Of a DNA stretch of 24,742 nucleotides, positions 15,390-23,370 are shown one piece after another (positions within the stretch are counted from its first letter, which is position 1; each line of letters opens with the position of its first letter). The translations under genes and the position numbers were made by a program. The notes beneath the pieces are model-generated. The model made no database searches. It was not told the DNA's origin and saw only the letters and a program-made list of their open reading frames with translations. The DNA comes from Candidatus Poseidoniales archaeon (GTDB taxonomy: Archaea; Thermoplasmatota; Poseidoniia; Poseidoniales; Poseidoniaceae), in assembly GCA_003602535.1 (NCBI GenBank), contig QQSA01000125.1, forward strand, positions 2,593 through 27,334, in the 5' to 3' direction.

Positions 15390-17105
15390 TTATGACATCA
15401 TACTGGCAATTAATTCCGGTTGAGTTAGATAGAATGTCAGAGCAACACCTGCCATCATCATCATCCACGCTCCAACAGCCTTGATTAAGCCAGTTGATCT
15501 CCTTAGGATTGTTATGAATTGTTGTTGGCCGAGTCCAACAACTGTTGTAACTGCAATCATCAAAAGGCTGACTGATAACATTAATCCTGCCAGGCCAGTC
15601 CATGTCGCAGTACCTCCTATAACAGCAAGATAAGCAATGAATGGAATTACTGCTGCTGCAGTACAGTCGATTGAAGCTGCAGAATACCCAATTCCCCAAA
15701 GATACATGTTCCTCTTAGGAGTAAATCTTTCATCCATCTCAGTAGTAGAATATTTGTCAACTAATTTTTGTACGAATCCTAACAAGTGTGCTGTACCACC
15801 TGTCAGCATAAATGCTCCAAGAACAATCAAAAGAATAGCAACAATGAGTGCAAAATAGTGGAGGAAACCTGACAGATTAATTATACTTCCAAGACCAAGA
15901 ACTATCACTCCAATAATAGCAAAGAATGTCAATTGTCCAAATGCGGCAAGGCCACCTAAAATCCAATGTGCTGGCATTCGACTTTCTAATTTGCCCGCTT
16001 CAATTAACTCATCTTCTCTTTGCCCCAATCCAACATAATATGAGATGTAACCTGGCAAAATTGGGAATGCACATGGAGAGAAGTAAACCAGAACTCCAAG
16101 TAACAATCCCATTGCAAAAATCGCTCCTGCCGATCTATCGACTTCAGCTAAAGAAAACCTCATGTCTTCTGCATCACCATCGGCAGCAGCAAGAACTGCA
16201 GAATCAAAATCATCCCAACCACCAGTAGGAGTCCCAGAGGTTTCTTTCGACACAATATATCCTTCATGGTCTATAACCAGAACCACTGGTATTGCCAACA
16301 ATTGATATTCCTCTTTCATATCACCTCTAGAATATTCAATCAGATCCCAGCTAACATTCCCTTCCAGTGTCGTATCAATTGTGAAGTTCAGAGAAGAATT
16401 TTCCTCAAACGAAATTTCAATTCCATCCACATTATTTGTTAAACCATCATTGTCGTGAGAATTTTTATTTTCACCAATATCAATGCACGATACTTCTTTT
16501 TCAGAATTATTTACCCATGCTTCTAAACAATATACTCCATCATTAAGATCGAGTGAGGAATTATAATTCCCAGAATGTATTACATCCGACTTTAGAACTG
16601 AATCTTCGGCTCCAGTGGCTACTACCCAAGGCATATGTGAATCAGATTCAGGATCACCAAATGTGTCATTTAGCATACCGAGGGTTTCGCCGTTATCTAA
16701 ATACCAAACTCCGATTGAAATAACCATTATTTCATGTTCTCCATCATGCTTATCCCAATTTTTTTTCTCTAATTCCAGGTGCTCTTGCACTAGATGACAA
16801 TTAGCACAATCTATTGCCATGAAATCAATAACTACAACTTTACCACGATGGTCTGATAATTTGAACCACCCCTCGTCGTCAACATAATCTCCTTCTTCTG
16901 AACTTCTATTGACTGTCTCTACTTCAAAATCAGGTGCTAGACGAATATCATCATCAACACCATAACTTGATGAGGCTAGGTCGAACATTGAAAGTCCTGC
17001 ATAACCAATTATTGAGAACAAAACAAAACCTATTCCGAGAGCTTTCCAAGTAGTTGATTCTTTGAAGACGCCGAGGTCAATACCAAAGCGTTCTTTCAGA
17101 ACCAT
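15390..17105 (-). CDS. Thioredoxin-like / CcdA (DsbD-like) fusion, transmembrane thiol-redox protein
   Basis: Single-chain thiol-electron relay, 571 residues. Residues 22-42 are a membrane helix. Residues about 55-310 form an exported TlpA/ResA-like thioredoxin domain with active site Cys100-Ala-Asn-Cys103 in 'DFMAIDCANCHLVQ' and the cis-proline Pro273 in 'LLAIPVVLVIDHEG'. Residues about 327-562 are a CcdA/DsbD membrane domain with about six helices, its redox Cys being Cys345 in 'FSPCAFPILPG' and Cys481 in 'SIDCTAAAVIP'. CcdA should carry electrons from cytoplasmic thioredoxin to the outer domain, for cytochrome c maturation or disulfide repair. Oddly, about 110 residues are inserted between the CxxC half and the cis-Pro half of the thioredoxin fold (about 160-270), with an extra Cys pair (193, 207). 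Domain order is the reverse of E. coli DsbD, where the thioredoxin is C-terminal. A lipoprotein gene follows. Confidence 0.88.
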   Translation of the reverse strand: MVLKERFGIDLGVFKESTTWKALGIGFVLFSIIGYAGLSMFDLASSSYGVDDDIRLAPDFEVETVNRSSEEGDYVDDEGWFKLSDHRGKVVVIDFMAIDCANCHLVQEHLELEKKNWDKHDGEHEIMVISIGVWYLDNGETLGMLNDTFGDPESDSHMPWVVATGAEDSVLKSDVIHSGNYNSSLDLNDGVYCLEAWVNNSEKEVSCIDIGENKNSHDNDGLTNNVDGIEISFEENSSLNFTIDTTLEGNVSWDLIEYSRGDMKEEYQLLAIPVVLVIDHEGYIVSKETSGTPTGGWDDFDSAVLAAADGDAEDMRFSLAEVDRSAGAIFAMGLLLGVLVYFSPCAFPILPGYISYYVGLGQREDELIEAGKLESRMPAHWILGGLAAFGQLTFFAIIGVIVLGLGSIINLSGFLHYFALIVAILLIVLGAFMLTGGTAHLLGFVQKLVDKYSTTEMDERFTPKRNMYLWGIGYSAASIDCTAAAVIPFIAYLAVIGGTATWTGLAGLMLSVSLLMIAVTTVVGLGQQQFITILRRSTGLIKAVGAWMMMMAGVALTFYLTQPELIASMMS

Positions 17106-17164
17106 GTCGATGGGCTAGGATGAACAGTTATCAATATCTCGTGTAAACGATTGCCATTCAACGA

Positions 17165-17434
17165 TTAATCGCTAAGAAATTTGTTACTTTTACCAGCCCA
17201 CAATACTATTTTGAAGCATATTCCACCAACAATAACTCCGATTGTAGCACAAAGGTACAACCAAATTGCCTCATCAGTTCCTGCAATTGCCGCATCGATT
17301 AAAACATAAAGAAGAATGATTGCTGAAATTGCTCCAATCGCACCACTGATACCAAGACCGGCGGCCATTATTCCCAACTTCTTCAGTAGGTTCACAGATA
17401 CACGTATACTACCGTAGTGATAAATATTGAGCAT
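17165..17434 (-). CDS. Small membrane protein, two helices
   Basis: An 89-residue protein I do not recognise. Two strongly hydrophobic segments, about residues 22-48 (Gly/Ala/Ile-rich) and 58-80, are joined by an acidic loop ('AGTDEA') and end in a short basic tail. It begins 2 bases after the nadM stop, so it is probably the last gene of the aminotransferase-nadM message. The first ATG gives 89 residues, but a GTG at codon 14 ('GTGAAC') is also plausible, because the first 13 codons look unlike a natural N terminus. Nothing in the sequence points to a function. Confidence 0.55.
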   Translation of the reverse strand: MLNIYHYGSIRVSVNLLKKLGIMAAGLGISGAIGAISAIILLYVLIDAAIAGTDEAIWLYLCATIGVIVGGICFKIVLWAGKSNKFLSD

Positions 17435-17436
17435 GA

Positions 17437-17967
17437 TTACCCAGCATGTTCTAGTCCTTGAGACATAGAATATAGCCGATGTAGAGCATCATTTTCTATT
17501 AACCAATTAACTACTTCTTCTGGTATTGACGCTGACATAACTTCACGTTGTGCATCTACTTCATAAACCGTTGATAGCATCTTCAGTGTAACTCTGACCC
17601 TCCAACCTTCGTAAGATTCCCGATTCATCAAATCGACCCACGTGACAGGAAAACCAGCTGCTTCATAGAGTTCCTTAGTAGATTCATCACTGGTGACTAA
17701 AGTTCCTTCTCCGTGATATGATTTAGCATGCTCTACCCAGTTAGGAGGATCGTTGATGTCAGGGATCAAAACAATATCTGCATCACGACCTTTCAGCCAA
17801 GAACTAATCATTTGTTTCCTTTCTTCGGCACTCCATGGATTATTCAAGCTAGGTTCGGCTTCACTGGAACCTATGGCTATTATTGTAGGACCAAGTTCCA
17901 ATGCAGCATTTAGCAAAAGGGCATGACCCTTATGGAATGGTTGAAAACGTCCTAGTACAATATTCAT
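17437..17967 (-). CDS. nadM: Nicotinamide-nucleotide adenylyltransferase, archaeal NadM type
   Basis: Joins NMN (or nicotinate mononucleotide) to AMP from ATP to make NAD, the last step of NAD biosynthesis or salvage. The protein has 176 residues. The nucleotidyltransferase signature is 'GRFQPFHKGH' (6-15), with the HxGH nucleotide-binding motif at 12-15. 'NPWSAEERKQMI' matches the archaeal 'NPFTAGERxxMI' block, and 'NRESYEGWRVR' near residue 117 matches the late 'R.xYSGTxIR' region. I prefer the ATG at 17967 because known archaeal enzymes have only about four residues before GRFQPFH; a GTG at 17976, overlapping the upstream stop as GTGA, is the alternative. It follows the aminotransferase gene directly and is co-transcribed with it. 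Confidence 0.9.
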   Translation of the reverse strand: MNIVLGRFQPFHKGHALLLNAALELGPTIIAIGSSEAEPSLNNPWSAEERKQMISSWLKGRDADIVLIPDINDPPNWVEHAKSYHGEGTLVTSDESTKELYEAAGFPVTWVDLMNRESYEGWRVRVTLKMLSTVYEVDAQREVMSASIPEEVVNWLIENDALHRLYSMSQGLEHAG

Positions 17968-17972
17968 TGAAA

Positions 17973-19157
17973 TCACTCAAAAAATGGTTCTACATCTATT
18001 TCAGGAAGTTCCAGACCGCAATCTCGAAAACACGAAATCATTCTTTTGCATCCTTCAATCATTTCTACGATAGGAGTTTCACCCATACTACCTATTCGAA
18101 ACATCTTACCTTTGAGATGATCTTGTGCACCGATAACTTGAGTGTTATATTCGTCCTTAAGCCGAGTCCTCCAAGAATCATCTATACCATCGGGATACAT
18201 TATCGCAGTTACCGTTGAAGACCTAGAATATTCGTCAGCTAGCAACTCAAATCCTAATTCCAAGAATAATTTTCTTACGCCTTTAGCCATTTTAGAACAG
18301 CGATTCCAGCGTTCTTCCAACCCCTCTTCTTTGAGGAATTCTAATGCTTCAGCCCACCCCATTGCAGCATTAATCGCCGGAGTCCAAGGAGTTTGATCAT
18401 CATCACCTTTCTTTAATGCTGGAATAATGTCCAGGTAGTAAGTAGGATTAGAATCATCTTGGTTACGGATAGCAATACATCGATCAATAAAATGCTGATT
18501 CACAGCAATTGCAGCAATACCACTCGGTCCAGCAGTACATTTCTGCGCACCAACGACAATCGCTTCAGCATCCCATTCTTGCGGATGTACAGGTAGTCCT
18601 CCTACGCTAGTAATTCCGTCGAGAATAAATGACACACCGTGTCTTTGACACATTTCTGCTAATTCTACAGCATCCTGAGTGATTCCACTTGAAGTTTCAT
18701 TGTGACAAATAGCCAATGCCTCCCAATTCCCTCTGGCTAATTGCTCTTCGATCTCTCCAAAATCAAATGTCCTACCCCATTCATACTTGAGATGTTTAAC
18801 GATACAAAACCGTGAACCCATTTCTGCTAAACGTTCACCAAATTTGCCATTAGTGGGCACTAGAACTCTATCATTTGGTCTAAAGCGATTGGCCATTACC
18901 ATTTCCATCGCAGCCGTTCCAGAACCAGACACTACTACAACCTTGTATCCATCATCGCCCGACCAGGATTCATTTTTTCGTTCTCCCAATGATGGTGTTA
19001 GGTTGAATGCATGTCTCAACCCGCTGTTTAAACGAGCCATAACATCTCGGAACTCATTACCTCTAGCAGTAATGGTCGGGGTAGACAATGCTTCCAAACA
19101 TGCTTGATTCATCCGTACCGGACCCGGCACCAGAAAACAGTCATCATTGGGACCCAT
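17973..19157 (-). CDS. Class V PLP-dependent aminotransferase (serine/alanine-glyoxylate type)
   Basis: Transfers an amino group between an amino acid and a 2-oxo acid, probably with serine, alanine or aspartate as donor and glyoxylate or pyruvate as acceptor. At 394 residues it matches the family. Visible marks: 'FLVPGPVRMN' (8-17), the usual GP start; 'VVSGSGTAAMEMV' (75-87), the cofactor phosphate-binding turn; Asp180 in 'ILDGITSVGGLP', which pairs with the PLP ring nitrogen; and Lys206 in 'GAQKCTAGPSGIA', the Schiff-base lysine. Phosphoserine aminotransferase is an alternative role. The open frame runs on to 19295, but that part overlaps the divergent pdxT gene and looks random, so I start at the ATG at 19157. 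A CTTATTG TATA-like element lies 25 bases upstream. It leads the nadM message. Confidence 0.85.
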   Translation of the reverse strand: MGPNDDCFLVPGPVRMNQACLEALSTPTITARGNEFRDVMARLNSGLRHAFNLTPSLGERKNESWSGDDGYKVVVVSGSGTAAMEMVMANRFRPNDRVLVPTNGKFGERLAEMGSRFCIVKHLKYEWGRTFDFGEIEEQLARGNWEALAICHNETSSGITQDAVELAEMCQRHGVSFILDGITSVGGLPVHPQEWDAEAIVVGAQKCTAGPSGIAAIAVNQHFIDRCIAIRNQDDSNPTYYLDIIPALKKGDDDQTPWTPAINAAMGWAEALEFLKEEGLEERWNRCSKMAKGVRKLFLELGFELLADEYSRSSTVTAIMYPDGIDDSWRTRLKDEYNTQVIGAQDHLKGKMFRIGSMGETPIVEMIEGCKRMISCFRDCGLELPEIDVEPFFE

Positions 19158-19237
19158 GTTGATTGCGATACGCGCCCGGTTCAATAAGTGCACTCCAAAC
19201 CGTGGGCATGAATAACTGAAGACTCTTGGCCCCAAAT

Positions 19238-19816
19238 ATGCTGACTGTTGGCCTAGCCATGCTGCAAGGTGCTCGCAACGAGCACATGCATGCAATACTC
19301 AAGGCAGCGGCAGATCTTAACGTGGAAATAGAAATCCGAGAGTTAAGGAAATCGAGTGATGTGGCAGGAATAGATGCATTGATTCTCCCTGGTGGAGAAT
19401 CAACTGCAATGAAGATTGCTAGCCGTTCTGAAGAACTTTATTCAGGTATTTGGGAAAATGTGAGGAATACAAACATTCCAGTTCTTGGAACCTGTGCAGG
19501 TGCAATCCTTCTATCGCAAAATGGGCTCATAAATGCTGGAATTGAAAGAAATGCATTCGGTCGACAAAGAGAAAGTTTTCAATCCGACATTGAAGTCAAT
19601 CTCGAAGAAATATCAACGTTTCAAGGCGTCTTCATTAGAGCGCCAAGATTTACGGATGGCAGTGGAAATGCAATCGCATGGCTTGGAGATGAAGTTGTTG
19701 GAATTCTTGAAAGGAATGTTATGGCACTGACTTTCCATCCAGAACTAACTGATGATTTCAGATTCCATTTGTGGTTACTCAACGAAGCACTGTCAAGAAC
19801 AGAACATGACCAGTGA
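19238..19816 (+). CDS. pdxT: Pyridoxal 5'-phosphate synthase glutaminase subunit
   Basis: Hydrolyses glutamine and channels the ammonia to PdxS, which builds PLP from ribose 5-phosphate and glyceraldehyde 3-phosphate. The 192-residue class I glutaminase has 'MLTVGLAMLQGARNEH' at the start, 'LPGGESTAM' (50-58) with the oxyanion-hole Gly-Gly, the nucleophile Cys86 in 'LGTCAGAILL', and the His167/Glu169 pair in 'LTFHPELTDD'. PdxS is not in the window. The frame opens at a TTG four codons earlier, but the ATG at 19238 matches the family N terminus and has an AT-rich GAATAACT about 21-28 bases upstream. It is divergent from a PLP-dependent aminotransferase gene, sharing an 80-base control region. 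Confidence 0.92.
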   Translation: MLTVGLAMLQGARNEHMHAILKAAADLNVEIEIRELRKSSDVAGIDALILPGGESTAMKIASRSEELYSGIWENVRNTNIPVLGTCAGAILLSQNGLINAGIERNAFGRQRESFQSDIEVNLEEISTFQGVFIRAPRFTDGSGNAIAWLGDEVVGILERNVMALTFHPELTDDFRFHLWLLNEALSRTEHDQ

Positions 19817-19859
19817 ATTCAAACCATAGAGGTATGACCGAACGGTTGTGCAACTAAAG

Positions 19860-20927
19860 ATGGCCAGTGCAATCGCTCCGCCAGAAAACGGCGAAGCTGA
19901 AGGTTGTGTGCAGTGCCAACAAGGTAGCAAACTAGTATTATTCGTAACTGGAAAATGCCATTGGGGTTGTGATTATTGCCCACTTTCAGACAATCGTAGA
20001 GAGACACCTGATATGTTTGCCAACGAAAGAAGATGTTCAAATTTCGAAGAGGTGATTGAGGAGGGTCATGCTATGAGGGCAACCGGCACTGGAATTACAG
20101 GGGGAGACCCCATGTTGGATTTTGACAAAACCTTGGAAGCGGTTATTGCTTTGAAAGAAGCCTTTGGTCCTGAACATCATATTCACTGTTACACATCAAT
20201 CCCTATCAAACCTGAACAGGCTACAGCATTAGGTGATGCAGGTCTTGATGAAATAAGATTTCATCTTCTAGATTTGTCATTAGATCGATATCAAGAGGCC
20301 GTAAATGCTGCCCATGAAGCTGGAATTGAAGTTGGTGTTGAGTTACCTGCTGAACCCGATAAGAGCGAAAAACTTCACCTGCTACTAGCTCAACTTCACG
20401 ACTCACCTGTTTCATTCCTTAACCTGAATGAATTGGAAATAACAGTTGGTAATCAGAAGAATATGGATGTCAGAGGTTTCAACCTAGCAGGTGGCATTAC
20501 TGCTGCTGCTGAAGGTTCCGCTGCGCTGGCAATCGAATTGAAAAAAGCAGCAGAAGGACTTGATTTCCACTTGAAATTCTGTACAGCATCATACAAAGAT
20601 GCTGGACAACTTCGTAACAGATTCAGACGTAGAGGAGAAGCGACACTAAGACCATATGAGATCCTTTCAGAAGATGATACAATTGTGTTTGGAGCAATTC
20701 CTTGTTCCCTAGAAGATGCTGCTGAAGATGTTGATGAACTTACCAAAGAACTTGATTTACATCATGAATGGATTCGATATAATGGCGTTACTCAACGTAT
20801 TGAAATTCCACTTTCTGTAGCTGAAGAAATCGCAGAACACGTGTCAGTACCGGTACTATTGGTCGAGGTTCATCCTACTCATGAACGTTTAGAAGTAGGT
20901 GTAGTGAATCTAAATCAGAATAGATGA
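19860..20927 (+). CDS. Radical SAM protein of COG2108-like type, function unknown
   Basis: A radical S-adenosylmethionine enzyme of unknown substrate. The cluster motif CxxxCxxC is 'GKCHWGCDYCPLS' (Cys33, Cys37, Cys40 counted from the ATG). It is preceded by a second Cys pair, 'GCVQCQQG' (Cys16, Cys19), that may bind a metal. 'GTGITGGDPMLDF' is the glycine-rich SAM-binding block, where GGD replaces the usual GGE. The following barrel shows 'HIHCYTSIPI' and 'GLDEIRFHLLD'. The C-terminal third (about 250-355) has few family marks and may be a separate small domain. The wording resembles COG2108, uncharacterised proteins related to pyruvate-formate-lyase activases; I assign it by memory. It lies 43 bases downstream of pdxT and is perhaps co-transcribed. 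A GTG at 19848 is an alternative start. The 3' end converges on grpE with a one-base gap. Confidence 0.8.
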   Translation: MASAIAPPENGEAEGCVQCQQGSKLVLFVTGKCHWGCDYCPLSDNRRETPDMFANERRCSNFEEVIEEGHAMRATGTGITGGDPMLDFDKTLEAVIALKEAFGPEHHIHCYTSIPIKPEQATALGDAGLDEIRFHLLDLSLDRYQEAVNAAHEAGIEVGVELPAEPDKSEKLHLLLAQLHDSPVSFLNLNELEITVGNQKNMDVRGFNLAGGITAAAEGSAALAIELKKAAEGLDFHLKFCTASYKDAGQLRNRFRRRGEATLRPYEILSEDDTIVFGAIPCSLEDAAEDVDELTKELDLHHEWIRYNGVTQRIEIPLSVAEEIAEHVSVPVLLVEVHPTHERLEVGVVNLNQNR

Positions 20928-20928
20928 A

Positions 20929-21459
20929 TCATTGATCTGAAGCGACAACAACTCTTGCAGGAATCAAAACTCGTTCTTTGTACATATATCCAGCTTCGAG
21001 TTCATCTATGACTGAATTTGAAGGGAAATCATCTGTTGGAGGAATAGTGGTAATTGCTTCCATTTTTGTTGGATCGAATTTTTCGCCCTTAGTAACAACC
21101 TTTGAGACTCCATCTGCTGATAATTCCGACCACATTTTTGATCTTATCAAAGACAACCCTTCGTCTTCACTTACAGATAATGCTCGGTCAATATCACTCA
21201 AAATATTGAGCATCTTGCGAGCCATTCCCATACCACCATATTGAATCGCTGTGGCTTTTTCTGCCATGAACCTTTTACGGACATTTTGAATCTCAGCATC
21301 ACGATAAGAAATTTCTTTTTCCGCAGCCTCTGCTCTGGATAGGGCTTCAGTGAGGGGGTCGATTTCCTCTACTACTTCTTCGACAGCCTCTACGACTACT
21401 TCTTCGATTTCAGAATCTTCAGCCGCATCCGCAACAACTTCATCTTCGTCCATGAACAT
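20929..21459 (-). CDS. grpE: Nucleotide exchange factor GrpE (DnaK co-chaperone)
   Basis: Releases ADP from the Hsp70 chaperone DnaK so it can rebind ATP. The 176-residue protein has an acidic, Glu/Val-rich disordered N terminus (about 1-35), a long coiled-coil helix (about 36-95) with the family's 'ENVRKR'-like 'IQNVRKRFMAEK', and the C-terminal beta head. The head contains the best signature: 'GEKFDPTKMEAI' (125-136) followed by 'VIDELEAGYMYKERVLIPARV'. dnaK and dnaJ are not in the window, so the chaperone set is split here. It starts 25 bases after the 219-residue unknown gene on the same strand and is probably co-transcribed with it. The start could be Met1 or Met3. Confidence 0.93.
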   Translation of the reverse strand: MFMDEDEVVADAAEDSEIEEVVVEAVEEVVEEIDPLTEALSRAEAAEKEISYRDAEIQNVRKRFMAEKATAIQYGGMGMARKMLNILSDIDRALSVSEDEGLSLIRSKMWSELSADGVSKVVTKGEKFDPTKMEAITTIPPTDDFPSNSVIDELEAGYMYKERVLIPARVVVASDQ

Positions 21460-21484
21460 TCCAAAAGCAACCAGTTTTTGAATC

Positions 21485-22144
21485 TCACGAATCTAATAAA
21501 TTTCCAAGGTTCCAATCATTATGTCCCCATTGTTTTGATTCAAGATGATCACGACCCAATATTTGCACATACTGTTTCTTGTTTATTGCATAATGCAACA
21601 ACCTTGCATTACGGTCATGAGCTTCAAAAGTAGGAATTATTCTTGGGTCTTTCTTTTCATCCAATGTTTCACCCAGTTCGGTTCTACGTTGCATCCAATC
21701 TTCACATACCTTCTCGGCAAATTCTGATTCACCCATAGATGATAATGAATTTCTTAGATCAGACCAAATTGATGAAGAATACATTTCTTCAACATTCGAA
21801 ATTTTCTGATTGATTGCGTTTTCGATATACAGGAAACATCGTCCTTCCCATGCTTCCCAATAACCAATGCTTGCCCATTCAACTAATTTCAATAGAGCAT
21901 CATATGCTGAATTATTCGATAGTACCTCTCTAACTGTTCCGGTTCCTGAAATTGTATCTGCTAAGTCTAAAAATTCAGCTTCACAATCAATATCAAAATC
22001 TCGATTTAATTTTGGATCTAAAGTTGGCCTCAAAGTCCTGATTGAGAGATCGTTTATCTTTGAAATGAGAGTGCTCCAGTCCATTTTGAGAATATCTAGC
22101 AGCACATCACCATCGACTAGGTGTAGGCGCATATCAATCCCCAT
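21485..22144 (-). CDS. Uncharacterised soluble protein upstream of grpE
   Basis: A 219-residue protein I do not recognise. It has no signal peptide, membrane helix or Cys pair motif. It looks mostly alpha-helical and acidic, with Trp-rich helices ('LVEWASIGYWEAWEGRCF' near 86-103) and a C-terminal 'EAHDRNARLLHYAINKKQY' segment at about 174-192. The only context clue is that it precedes grpE by 25 bases on the same strand, as in a two-gene message, so a link to protein folding or stress is possible but unsupported. The start could be Met1 (22144) or Met5 (22132). No promoter or ribosome-binding site distinguishes them. Confidence 0.65.
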   Translation of the reverse strand: MGIDMRLHLVDGDVLLDILKMDWSTLISKINDLSIRTLRPTLDPKLNRDFDIDCEAEFLDLADTISGTGTVREVLSNNSAYDALLKLVEWASIGYWEAWEGRCFLYIENAINQKISNVEEMYSSSIWSDLRNSLSSMGESEFAEKVCEDWMQRRTELGETLDEKKDPRIIPTFEAHDRNARLLHYAINKKQYVQILGRDHLESKQWGHNDWNLGNLLDS

Positions 22145-22241
22145 GACTCATCCGTAGTAGGCACCACTCATCATTGCATCGGGACTTAGTTAGCCCACTT
22201 CTCAGAAAGCATTCAAGAATACCCATCTGCCCGAGTAGATT

Positions 22242-22248
22242 AGGAGGG
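22242..22248 (+). promoter_or_regulatory. Strong ribosome-binding site that fixes a TTG start for the GTPase gene
   Basis: AGGAGGG ends 6 bases before TTG at 22255. It is the best Shine-Dalgarno match in the window. A tempting ATG at 22250 is out of frame, and the frame upstream of the TTG lacks any family resemblance. Confidence 0.7.
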
Positions 22249-22254
22249 TATGAA

Positions 22255-23370
22255 TTGGCTACGATCAAAGAGCAAATTCAGGCTCTCTATGACGAGATAA
22301 ACAAAACGCAAAAGAACAAAGCTACCAATGCTCACATTGGTAAACTTAAAGCAAAAATTGCACAGTTAAAACTCAAAGAAGAGAAGGCGGCTGCTTCAGC
22401 AAAAGCAGCCGGTCCTGCCAAGGGTTTTGAAGTCAAGAAATCAGGTGATGCCTCAGTAGCACTGGTCGGATTCCCATCCGTTGGTAAATCGACATTGATC
22501 ACCAAGGTTACTGACGCTAAATCTGAAGCGGGTAACTTTGCATTTACGACCCTGACATGCATTCCTGGATTAATGGAGCACAGGGGAGCAAAAATCCAAA
22601 TTTTAGATTTGCCGGGATTGATTAAAGGTGCTGCCGAAGGTAAGGGTAGAGGCAAGGAGATCTTGGGTGTTATCAGATCATGCGACATGGTCCTGTATAT
22701 TGTCGACCCTTTCCAGGATGCGCATTTCAAAGTACTACACCGTGAATTAGAAAATGCTGGAATTAGACTGAATCAAACAAAACCACCTGTTTTCGTAAAG
22801 CGAGTAGACAAAGGCGGAATCGATGTTCGAACAACTGTTGAACAAACTCACCTTACTCCTGAAGAAATGGGAGATATTATTCGATCATTTGGTTATACCT
22901 CTGCGATAGTCACTCTGCGAAAGGACACTACTGCTGAAATGTTAGTCGACACACTTGCTGGAAGTCGTGTTTATTCTAAATCTGTGATTGCAGTTAACAA
23001 AATCGATATTGCATCTGAAGAAGAAATCGCATCTGCAGAGAAAGCATTGCCACAAGATTGGCCAATTATGCGAATATCTGCGTTCAAAGGAACTGGTTTG
23101 GACGAATTGAAAGATTTCATTTACGACAATCTTGGTTTCATGAGTATTTACCTAAAACCGCAAGGTCAAGAAGCAGATATGGAAGAACCTCTGATTGTCA
23201 AAGATGATTCAACTGTGAGGAATGTTTGCAACAATTTGCATAGAGATTTCGTCAGGAAATTTAGATTTGCAAGAGTCAAAGGACCATCAGCTAAATTTGA
23301 TTGGCAGAGAGTTGGTCTAGAACACAAATTGATGGACGGAGACATACTTTCAATCATAGTCAAAAGGTGA
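22255..23370 (+). CDS. DRG/Rbg-type GTP-binding protein with TGS domain (Obg superfamily)
   Basis: Translation-associated GTPase of the archaeal/eukaryotic DRG family. The 371-residue protein begins 'MATIKEQIQALYDEINKTQK' (TTG read as Met), the typical DRG N-terminal helix with 'TQKNKAT..HIG.LKAK'. GTPase motifs: G1 'GFPSVGKST' (72-80), G2 Thr in 'FAFTTLTC' (96-103), G3 'DLPGLIKGAAEGKGRG' (118-133) and G4 'NKID' in 'VIAVNKIDIAS'. The last 75 residues or so are the TGS domain, ending 'LEHKLMDGDILSIIVKR'. Length and order match the family fully. The start is set by the AGGAGGG site and by homologue-like N-terminal wording. Its stop codon lies inside a palindrome shared with the converging zinc-finger gene. 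Confidence 0.95.
   Translation: MATIKEQIQALYDEINKTQKNKATNAHIGKLKAKIAQLKLKEEKAAASAKAAGPAKGFEVKKSGDASVALVGFPSVGKSTLITKVTDAKSEAGNFAFTTLTCIPGLMEHRGAKIQILDLPGLIKGAAEGKGRGKEILGVIRSCDMVLYIVDPFQDAHFKVLHRELENAGIRLNQTKPPVFVKRVDKGGIDVRTTVEQTHLTPEEMGDIIRSFGYTSAIVTLRKDTTAEMLVDTLAGSRVYSKSVIAVNKIDIASEEEIASAEKALPQDWPIMRISAFKGTGLDELKDFIYDNLGFMSIYLKPQGQEADMEEPLIVKDDSTVRNVCNNLHRDFVRKFRFARVKGPSAKFDWQRVGLEHKLMDGDILSIIVKR

Noticed and set aside
15361..15699. Minus-strand Cys-rich frame overlapping the end of the thioredoxin-CcdA gene in another frame
   Set aside because: The CcdA helices and redox Cys are encoded in the main frame here. The Cys/Ser-rich reading is a frame-shift artefact of hydrophobic codons.
17146..17166. 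Direct repeat AACGATT twice, 7 bases apart, upstream of the thioredoxin-CcdA gene
   Set aside because: Seven AT-rich bases repeated once is within chance. No third copy and no matching site elsewhere was noticed.
19158..19295. 46-codon upstream extension of the aminotransferase with a CARC motif
   Set aside because: It overlaps the divergent pdxT start, has no family match, and the family N terminus begins at the ATG at 19157.
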